Origin: Nocardioides astragali
Lineage (GTDB): Bacteria > Actinomycetota > Actinomycetes > Propionibacteriales > Nocardioidaceae
Assembly (NCBI RefSeq): GCF_024436375.1
Contig: NZ_JAFMZM010000003.1
Span: 17,529 to 81,528, forward strand
Reading direction: 5' to 3'
Length of the DNA: 64,000 nucleotides
Shown here one piece after another: positions 54,251-61,800 of the stretch. The notes beneath the pieces were generated by a model. It searched no databases. It was given only the letters and a program-made list of their open reading frames with translations, and had not been told where the DNA came from. The translations under genes and the position numbers were made by a program. Position 1 is the stretch's first letter; every line of letters starts with the position of its first letter.

Positions 54251-56086
54251 CTATTCGTCATCGAGGTCGGCAGCGACCCGGCGGTGGGCCTCCCAGATCT
54301 CCTCGGGCATCCGGTCGAACTGGGAGAGGTGCTCCTCGCGGAAGCCCATCTCCTGCTGCCAGCGGGCCTTGTCGATCGTGAGGATCCGCTCGAGGTCCTG
54401 GGGCGGGATGTCCATGCCCTCGAGGTCGAGCTCCTCCTCGGTCGGGATGATCCCGACCGCCGTACGCCGGCCCTTGACCTCGCCGTTCTTGAGCTGGAGC
54501 AGCCACAGCAGCGGACGCAGGTTGTCGCGGTATCCGGGCCACAGGAAGTGGCCGTCCTCCGGGTCCTTCTGGAACCAGTTGACGTGCGCGAAGATCGGCT
54601 GCTCCTTCGCGGCGCCGACGATGTCGAGGTAGTGGCGGGCATAGTCACCCTCGCCGTAGGCCATGAACGGCCGGTTGGACATCGGGTCGTAGCGCAGCTG
54701 ACCGTCGACCCCCTCGGCGGCGAAGGTGGCCTCGGCGCCGAGCGTCAGGCCGTCGTAGACACCCTCGGCGAGGTCGGTGATCGCGCGGATCAGCGGCTCG
54801 CGGTCGCTCGTGCGACCACCGAAGATGATCGCGTCGATCGGCACACCCACGGGCTCGTCGTAGTCCGGCGCGATGTTGGGGACGTTGGCCAGGGTCGTGG
54901 TGAAGCGGCTGTTGGGGTGGGCCCATGCCGCGGTGTCGTTGCTCTTGCGGTCGGCGAGGGGCGCGCCCGTCCAGTCGAGCCAGCCGCGCACGTTGCTCGG
55001 CGGCTTGGGGGTCTTGCCCTCCCACCAGACCTCCCCGGTGGTGGGGTTGTAGGCGACGTTGGTGAAGATCGCCCTCGATCCCTCGCCGATCGAGTGCAGG
55101 GCGTTGGGGTTGGTGGTCTCGTTGGTGTCCTTGGCGACGCCGAAGACGCCGTACTCCGGGTTCATGCCCATCAGGCGACCCGACTCCTCGTCCACCCACA
55201 GCCACGCGATGTCGTCGCCGTAGAACGAGACGTGGTAGCGGTCGCCGAGCGCGTCGGGTGCCGCCATCATCGCGAGGTTGGTCTTGCCGGAGGCGCTCGG
55301 GAAGCCGCCGCAGACGTGGTAGGTCTTCCCCGTCTCCTTGTCATGGATGCCGATGAGCATGTACTGCTCGGCGAGGAACTTCCTGCTCGCCCATCCGTCG
55401 TACGCCCCCTGCCGCAGGCCGTGCGCGATCTTTCCGAGCAGGGCGTTGCCGCCGTAGGACGAGCCGAAGTGCAGGATCGTGCGCTCGTCGGCGACGGTCA
55501 CGAAGTAGCGCTGGTCGTCGGGCGTGCCCTGGCCGAGGTTCTCCAGGTCGCCGGTCACGTGGACGGCGCGCACGAAGGAGCCCGGGTCCTCGAGCTCGTT
55601 GACGAACTGCACGCCCACCCTGGCCATGCGGATCATGTGGAGCACGACCGTGCGGGTGTCGGTCAGCTCGACGCCCGCGGCCCACGGCTCCAGGGCGTTG
55701 CCGGCGGGAGCCATCAGGTAGGGGATGACGTACATCGTCTTGCCCGCGGACGCGCCGCGCATCCGGTCGTGCAGCAGCGGCTTCATCTCCGAGGCCGGGC
55801 GCCAGTTGTTGTAGACGCCCTTGTCCTTCTCGTCGTTCGTCGCGACGATCGTGCGCTCCTCCGAGCGGGCAGTGTCCTTGTGATAGCTGCGGGAGTAGTA
55901 GCGGTCCTGGCCGGCTCGCTGCAGCTCTCCCGCCGCGACGGCCTCCTCGAGGAGTCGGGCGTCGTCGGAGGCGTTGACCACCTCGACGTGCTCGGCGCCG
56001 GTGAGCTCGGCGTACTCCTTCACGAACTCACGGACCTGGGGGTTCGTCAGCCCGGCATCATCCAGGACTGCCTCGAGATCTGCCAT
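54251..56086 (-). CDS. Diverged PEPCK (GTP family) paralogue with Ser in place of the P-loop Cys
   Basis: 611 residues from the ATG at 56084-56086, with GAGAGG upstream. It aligns through the PEPCK fold: [63 protein letters not shown] and GHFLWPGYRDNL. The reactive cysteine of GTP-type PEPCKs is Ser266 here; metal and phosphate residues appear kept. Spacing and surface regions differ strongly from the pckG product, so this is an old paralogue, not a recent copy. It may be a PEPCK with different kinetics or direction, or use another substrate; it is not obviously inactive. Confidence 0.9.
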   Translation of the reverse strand: MADLEAVLDDAGLTNPQVREFVKEYAELTGAEHVEVVNASDDARLLEEAVAAGELQRAGQDRYYSRSYHKDTARSEERTIVATNDEKDKGVYNNWRPASEMKPLLHDRMRGASAGKTMYVIPYLMAPAGNALEPWAAGVELTDTRTVVLHMIRMARVGVQFVNELEDPGSFVRAVHVTGDLENLGQGTPDDQRYFVTVADERTILHFGSSYGGNALLGKIAHGLRQGAYDGWASRKFLAEQYMLIGIHDKETGKTYHVCGGFPSASGKTNLAMMAAPDALGDRYHVSFYGDDIAWLWVDEESGRLMGMNPEYGVFGVAKDTNETTNPNALHSIGEGSRAIFTNVAYNPTTGEVWWEGKTPKPPSNVRGWLDWTGAPLADRKSNDTAAWAHPNSRFTTTLANVPNIAPDYDEPVGVPIDAIIFGGRTSDREPLIRAITDLAEGVYDGLTLGAEATFAAEGVDGQLRYDPMSNRPFMAYGEGDYARHYLDIVGAAKEQPIFAHVNWFQKDPEDGHFLWPGYRDNLRPLLWLLQLKNGEVKGRRTAVGIIPTEEELDLEGMDIPPQDLERILTIDKARWQQEMGFREEHLSQFDRMPEEIWEAHRRVAADLDDE

Positions 56087-56262
56087 CGCGCTGCCTCTCA
56101 TCCTGCGGCGGGTGCGGGCCGCCGCGTGTGCGGGTGCTAGGCACCATAGGGCACCTTTCGACGATCCGAACCGGCTCATGGGGTGATGCTGATTTCGCCC
56201 GCCCCGAGGGGGTCGGCTATCCTCGTCGAGTCCTCGCGGCGTGCAAGCGCAGCGGACGACGA

Positions 56263-56335
56263 GCGCCTGTAGCTCAACGGATAGAGCATCTGACTACGGA
56301 TCAGAAGGTTTGGGGTTCGAATCCCTACAGGCGCG
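56263..56335 (+). tRNA. tRNA-Arg (anticodon ACG)
   Basis: 73 bases. Acceptor GCGCCTG pairs with CAGGCGC (56328-56334). Anticodon stem CTGA/TCAG with loop CTACGGA gives ACG. The T-arm is GGGGTTCGAATCCC-like and intact. CCA is not encoded. A very strong hairpin follows. Confidence 0.96.
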
Positions 56336-56345
56336 CAGATCGGTT

Positions 56346-56396
56346 CAGCGCGAGACACCCACCGGGACGCTTCATCCCGGTGGGTGTCTCGCGCTG
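56346..56396 (+). terminator. 22-bp hairpin terminator after tRNA-Arg
   Basis: Perfect 22-bp stem (56346-56367 with 56375-56396; core CGAGACACCCACCGGGA and its complement) and a 7-base loop CGCTTCA, ten bases after the tRNA. Unusually long and perfect for a terminator. Confidence 0.85.
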
Positions 56397-56444
56397 GTAC
56401 ACCCCATGACCTGCGCAGACAAGGTGGTGGGAGACGGGGTGCTC

Positions 56445-57221
56445 TCACAGAGTGGCCAGGTAGAACGACAGCACGAAGCCCGCGGCGGTGCTCAAGGCCA
56501 CCGCCGGGCCGCCCTGCTCGTAGGCCTCAGGCATCAGCGTGTCCGCGAGTGAAGCGAGCACCGCGCCGGCCGCGAACGCCAGCGGAAGCGACAGCGTCTC
56601 AGGCTCCGCAGTCGACAGTGGTCCGGCACCGACCACGACAGCAATGACCAGCAACGCCGCACACGCCGACCAGGTGCCGACGATGAACAGCTGAGAGCGG
56701 CCATGAGCCTGCATCGACGCACTGCCGACGAGCGCCTCGGGGAAGTTCGAGACGAAGATGGCCGCGAGCAGAGCGAGACCTCCAGTCCCTTCACCCAGGG
56801 ACACGCCCAGGGCCACGTTCTCCGGAACACCGTCCAGGGTGACCGCGGCCAGGAGCGCCAGCCCTGCAGCGCCGCTGACGGAGGCCGGCGACGCCGCGGC
56901 GTCGGAGGCGGGAGCATCGAGGTCGAGCTTCTCGCTGCCGTGGTCCTCTTCTCGATGGCCCTCGGCTCTCCGATCCAGCCATTGGCTGACCAGCGTGAAC
57001 ACCACTGCACCCGCGAGCAGGCCCAACACCGAGCGCCACAGCCCACCCTGCTCGTAGGAGTCCTCGAACAGCTCGAAGGCCAAGGCTGTGATCAGGGCAC
57101 CAGCCGCAAAGGCCAGCATCGCCGCCAGCACACGCTTCGGCAGCCGGAACCGACCGCCCGCCACCGCTCCGAGCACCAACGCGCTCGAGGCCACCAGACC
57201 GAAGAGCACAGCCTCACCCAT
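56445..57221 (-). CDS. ZIP-family metal ion transporter
   Basis: 258 residues from the ATG at 57219-57221. About eight membrane helices. The metal-binding helix pair of ZIP proteins is visible as LDGVPENVALGVSLGEG (helix 4) and FVSNFPEALVGSASM (helix 5), with an acidic/histidine loop (RRAEGHREEDHGSEKLDLD) between helices 3 and 4. ZIP proteins carry Zn2+ or other divalent metals into the cytoplasm. No metal regulator is adjacent. The frame is open upstream of the start but has no better start context. Confidence 0.85.
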   Translation of the reverse strand: MGEAVLFGLVASSALVLGAVAGGRFRLPKRVLAAMLAFAAGALITALAFELFEDSYEQGGLWRSVLGLLAGAVVFTLVSQWLDRRAEGHREEDHGSEKLDLDAPASDAAASPASVSGAAGLALLAAVTLDGVPENVALGVSLGEGTGGLALLAAIFVSNFPEALVGSASMQAHGRSQLFIVGTWSACAALLVIAVVVGAGPLSTAEPETLSLPLAFAAGAVLASLADTLMPEAYEQGGPAVALSTAAGFVLSFYLATL

Positions 57222-57404
57222 GCTCGGGGGTACCCGGGACCAGGTACCTCTATGCCGCCATCCCTGGCTGGGAGCGCTCACAGCCCTCGCGTCCCCCTCA
57301 GGCGTAGACAGAGTGCGGTTTGGCACCTATGTTCGAGCCCAGGGTTGGGAGCGCAGCCCGCGGCATGTGTCTCGCCGCGACGACTCTCCTCGAGAGGTCT
57401 GCTC

Positions 57405-57821
57405 ATGTTTCCCGCCCACCGGCAGCTCGCACCCGACGTGACCAACAATGCGAACCCCCCGGTTGATGAGCTGCAGCGCGAGCGAGCTCGCCGTGCCGCT
57501 GATCCCGACCCGTTCGGTCTGGGGCTGCGTGATCTCGCCGCCAACCCCGCGCTGATCGAGCAGGCCAAGGGTGCGTTGATGCTGCACTTCGGAGTCGACT
57601 CCCACCAAGCCTTCGCAATCCTGCTCGGATGGGCGCGGGCCTCCCGCACCCCCGTCGTCGTCGTTGCCCACACCCTGCTGCGCGGGATCTGCGAAGGCAA
57701 TCCGCACACCGAGGTCCGACAGCGGGCCCTGGTGCAGTGGCTCGAGGCGCAACTGCGCGACGGCGCTCCGGACCCCCCGCAGGTCCGAACGCCCCCGCTC
57801 CCATGGCGAACCGGCACATGA
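57405..57821 (+). CDS. Short ANTAR-domain protein
   Basis: 138 residues from ATG 57405, with GAGAGG upstream. An ANTAR RNA-binding domain occupies about residues 45-95 (NPALIEQAKGALMLHFGV, then AFAILLGWARASRTPV), with the alanine-rich three-helix pattern. There is no sensor domain, only a 40-residue polar N-terminus and a Pro-rich tail. ANTAR proteins act as antiterminators on paired hairpins in nascent RNA. It converges on a GAF-ANTAR gene. Confidence 0.78.
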   Translation: MFPAHRQLAPDVTNNANPPVDELQRERARRAADPDPFGLGLRDLAANPALIEQAKGALMLHFGVDSHQAFAILLGWARASRTPVVVVAHTLLRGICEGNPHTEVRQRALVQWLEAQLRDGAPDPPQVRTPPLPWRTGT

Positions 57822-57908
57822 GACTCCGCCAACGCAGGCGGCCCTGATCGGGGGAGTGCAGGGGCGCGCGACTCACGCAGACGTGCGTCCCTGCACACCC
57901 CACCCGCG

Positions 57909-58595
57909 CTATCGCGGTGTCACACCGGTGCGGACCAGCTCCTCGGCCACGCGGTTCAGCTTCACGTTCTGGTGCTGAGACACGCGGCGGAGGACGGAGA
58001 ACGCCTGATCGGGTGTCAAGCCGAACCGTTCCATCAGGATGCCTTCAGCCCGACCGATCGCGGTGCGATGGGAGATCGCCATCTCCAGGTTCTCGGCGTT
58101 CTGCGAAGCCGCCAGCGCCACGCCCACGTGAGCGGCCAGCGCATGTCCGTTGTCGATGTCGTCGGCGTCGAACGCATCGGGGTTGGTGGCGTACAGGTTC
58201 AGGGCGCCGAGCGTGTCGTGGGTCGTGTAGAGGCGGTAGCTCACGATCGAGGCGACCCCCACCTCCTCCGCGATCATGGGCCCCCAGGTGGGCCAGCGGT
58301 CGTCGGTGGCCAGATCACGGCTGTGGACGACCTCGTGCATGTGGAGCGCGTCGAAGCACGGGCCTTCCTTCAGCACGAACTGGAGCTCGTCGATCCGGTT
58401 CAGCGCCTGCGTGGTCCCCACCGGGGTGTCGATCCCGCCCGCGTGCACGATGGAGATTCCGACGAGGTCGCACCCCTGGATGATCTCGGTGGCGACCAGC
58501 ACGACCTTCTCGAGCGTCAGCTGGGTGCTCGACCACCCCTGCATCGAGCGAGCGGCATCTGCCAGCTGTTCGGCGAAGCTCGCCGGGGTCTCCAT
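57909..58595 (-). CDS. GAF-ANTAR regulator
   Basis: 228 residues. An N-terminal GAF sensor (about 20-165: CDLVGISIVHAGGIDTPVG, then EGPCFDALHMHEVVHSRDL) is followed by a C-terminal ANTAR domain (about 170-225: RTAIGRAEGILMERFGLTPD, then AFSVLRRVSQHQNVKLNRVA). The GAF is likely to bind a ligand or respond to redox state and control antitermination by the ANTAR part. Members are common in actinobacteria. Target RNA cannot be seen here. Confidence 0.9.
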   Translation of the reverse strand: METPASFAEQLADAARSMQGWSSTQLTLEKVVLVATEIIQGCDLVGISIVHAGGIDTPVGTTQALNRIDELQFVLKEGPCFDALHMHEVVHSRDLATDDRWPTWGPMIAEEVGVASIVSYRLYTTHDTLGALNLYATNPDAFDADDIDNGHALAAHVGVALAASQNAENLEMAISHRTAIGRAEGILMERFGLTPDQAFSVLRRVSQHQNVKLNRVAEELVRTGVTPR

Positions 58596-58834
58596 GATCC
58601 GCAGTCTCCTCCCACCCCTCTACCCTGGCCAGCGCCGACCCCCAAGGGTGGGATCGGGATCCGAAGCCGAACTTTCGGTCAAGGCACTGGCCAGAAAGAG
58701 GTCAGGAAACGACGATCCACGACATCTGCTGGACGACGGGCGCACTGTCAAAGCGCCCCTGACCGCAAGGGGGTGGCGCAGCACATCAGGGGCTCGGACC
58801 TCGCGCCTAGAAGACCTAGCCGTGGGGGCTACCC

Positions 58835-61800
58835 GTGTCATCTCACCAGCGTCAGCGTCCGGTTCCGTCGTCCCGAGCCACCGAGCGGTCGTACCTGCAC
58901 CGCATCGGCGTCCTGCTCGTCCTCGCGCTGGTCGCGTCGGGGCTCTCGGCGCTGGTGAGCCCCGCCGCCGCCACCGCGGACGAGCAGACCGCGGCACCTC
59001 AGGGCTACATCGTCTCGTTCGGCGACGGCAGCACCGTCGCGGACCGAGAGGCGGCGCTGTCGGCCGCGGGAGCGACTGACGTCTCCGCGGTGCCCAAGCT
59101 AAACATCTACTCAGCCTCACTGGACGCGGCAGGGCTGGACGCACTTCGTGCCGACCCCCAGGTCCGCCAGGTGGAGGCCGACAAGGTCCGCGAGGTCCAG
59201 GGCGCCCCGGACGACCCCGGCTACGTCGCGCAGTGGGGTCTTCCCCAGATCGGGTGGGACGCGGCGTACGGCGCCGTGCAGCCGGCGGGTTCGGCGACGG
59301 TCGCGGTCCTCGACACGGGCGTCAACCCCACCGACGACCTGGGCGGCAACCTGGTCCCCGGCGCCTCCATGATCGACGGGGACGACGGCACCGCGGACCC
59401 CAACGGGCACGGCACCGGCATGGCCAGCATCATCGCCGCCGGCACCAACAACGGCACGGGCATCGCGGGCGTGGGCTACGCAGGCGTCTCGGTGATGCCG
59501 GTCAAGGTCCTGGGCGCTGACGGGCTCGGCCAGGACTCCGACATCGTCGAGGGCGTCGTCTACGCCGCCGACCACGGCGCCGACGTGATCCTCATGTCCT
59601 TCTCCAACCCGGGCCGCAGCGGGGCACTGCAGGCTGCCGCCGACTACGCCTGGTCGAAGGGTGCGGTGCTGGTGGCCGCGACCGGCAACGACGGCTCGAC
59701 CACCGACACCTTCCCCGCCGGCCTCGCCAAGGTGGTCGGCGTCTCCGCCACCACCCGGGAGGACACGTTGTGGAGCGGCTCCAACTCGGGGGCCGACACC
59801 TTCCTTGCCGCGCCCGGCGTCGACGTCGCGACCGGTTCGAGCTCTCTCACGGGTACGTCGGCCTCGGCCGCGATCGTCGCCGGCACGGCTGCGCTGGTGA
59901 AGGCCAACGACCCCTCCGCCTCGAACGGCGTCGTCGTCGGCCGCCTCGCGCGCAACGCCGACCCCGCGGGCACGACTGCCGAGACCGGCAACGGCCGGGT
60001 CAACCTGGCCCGCGCCCTGGCCGACACGGCGACGGACCCCGTCGTGCCGCAGGGCGTCGCTGGTGCAGGAGGGCCGGTCGTCGGGCCGTACGTCGCAGCG
60101 GCGAACAACGACGCGCACATCGCGCCCGGTTGGGCGCCCACGAACACGCCGACCACCTTCAGCACGCTCTACCGCAAGACGACAGGCAACGCGGTGCAGC
60201 ACGTCCGGATCACCCTGCCAGCGGGCTACACGAACATCAGCGTCGCCGCGACGGCGTACTCCTCAGGCACCTGGAGCACGCCTGTGATCAACCAGGTGAG
60301 TAGGACGGTCGACGTCCAGCTCGTTTCCGGCACGGGGCTGGCCGTCAACGATGTCGACTGGGCGCGGATCGACGTCACGGCGACGACACCGCAGGCCAAC
60401 CAGAGCGGCAACGCCGCCGATTGGCTGATGCAGACCTTCACGAACACCGCTGGCACGGCGGGCGCACAGAGTGACAACCCACCCGTTCTCATCGGCACCA
60501 CCACCAACCCATCGGCCACCATCACCTTTGTCGACGGGACCGGCGCCCCCATCTCGAATCCGGTCCTCGAGAATGACGAGTCTGCGATCGTGCGCGTTCG
60601 CGTGACGTCCGCCTCAACCGCGACCACGATCAAGTACACCGACATCGCCGTCCCCACGTGCTTCAGCAGCCCGACGGCAGTCACGACGACCTCCAGCGCC
60701 GGCGGCACCGGCGGCTACGCGACCACCGTCACGGACGGGTTCATCCGCATGGCCGGAGGTCAGATCCCGAACAACGGCTTCCTGACGGTCGAGTTCACCA
60801 CGACTCCGAACTGCACGTCCGGCACGTACCTGATCTCGTCGGACCCGAGCACGAACGCGTCCAACCCGCCCTCCGGCACGAACCAGTCGGTCTCGACCAC
60901 CGGTGGTTCTCTGACCGTTGCCGCCGGGCTGGCCGATCTGTCGATCACCAAGACCGACACGCCCGACCCGGTCAACACGAACGGCACGCTGACCTACACC
61001 CTGGGTGTGTCGAACGCCGGACCGAACGACGCCTCGGCGGTCAAGGTGGTCGACACCCTCCCGGCGGGCACGTCGTTCGTGAGCGCCACGGGGACGAACT
61101 GGAACTGCGCCAACGCATCGGGCACGGTCACGTGCAACCGCACTGGAGGAAACCTCGCGCCCGGCGCGGCTCCGGCCATCACGATCACCGTCACGGCCCC
61201 AATCGCAGGGGGATCCATCACCAACAGCGCTACGGTCTCCTCGCCCAACGACAACACGCCCGCCAACAACACGGCCACCGCAAGCACCAGGGTGAACATC
61301 GCGCCGGTGGCGGTCGATGACACGGCGACCACCAATGAGGACACCGCGGTGGCCAAGAACGTGATCGCCAACGACACGGATGCGGACAACACCAACGCCG
61401 AGCTGAGTGTCAAGGCGGGGTCGGTCTCGAACCCGGCACACGGCACTGCTGCGCTGGTCACCAGTGGCCCGGACGCTGGCAAGGTGCTCTACACCCCGGA
61501 TGCGAACTACAACGGCCCGGACAGCTTCACCTACCGCGCGACCGACGGGACCGCGGACTCAAACATCGCGACGGTCAACGTCACGGTGAACGCGGTGAAC
61601 GACGCACCGGTGGCGACGGTCTCGTTGTCCCCGACGTCGCCGACGACAGATGCAACCCTCACGGCGACCGCAACGAAGTCCGACCCTGACGCGGACCCCG
61701 TCACGTTGACGTACGTCTGGAAGGTCAACGGGACAGTTCGCCAGACCACATCTGGTTCCTCCTCGCTGACAGACACCTTCGACACGTCGGCTTCCGGCAA

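Noticed and set aside
54251..56086. Reading the second PEPCK as a pseudogene
   Set aside because: The frame is intact over 611 codons with a normal ribosome site, and conserved blocks are retained apart from the Cys to Ser change.
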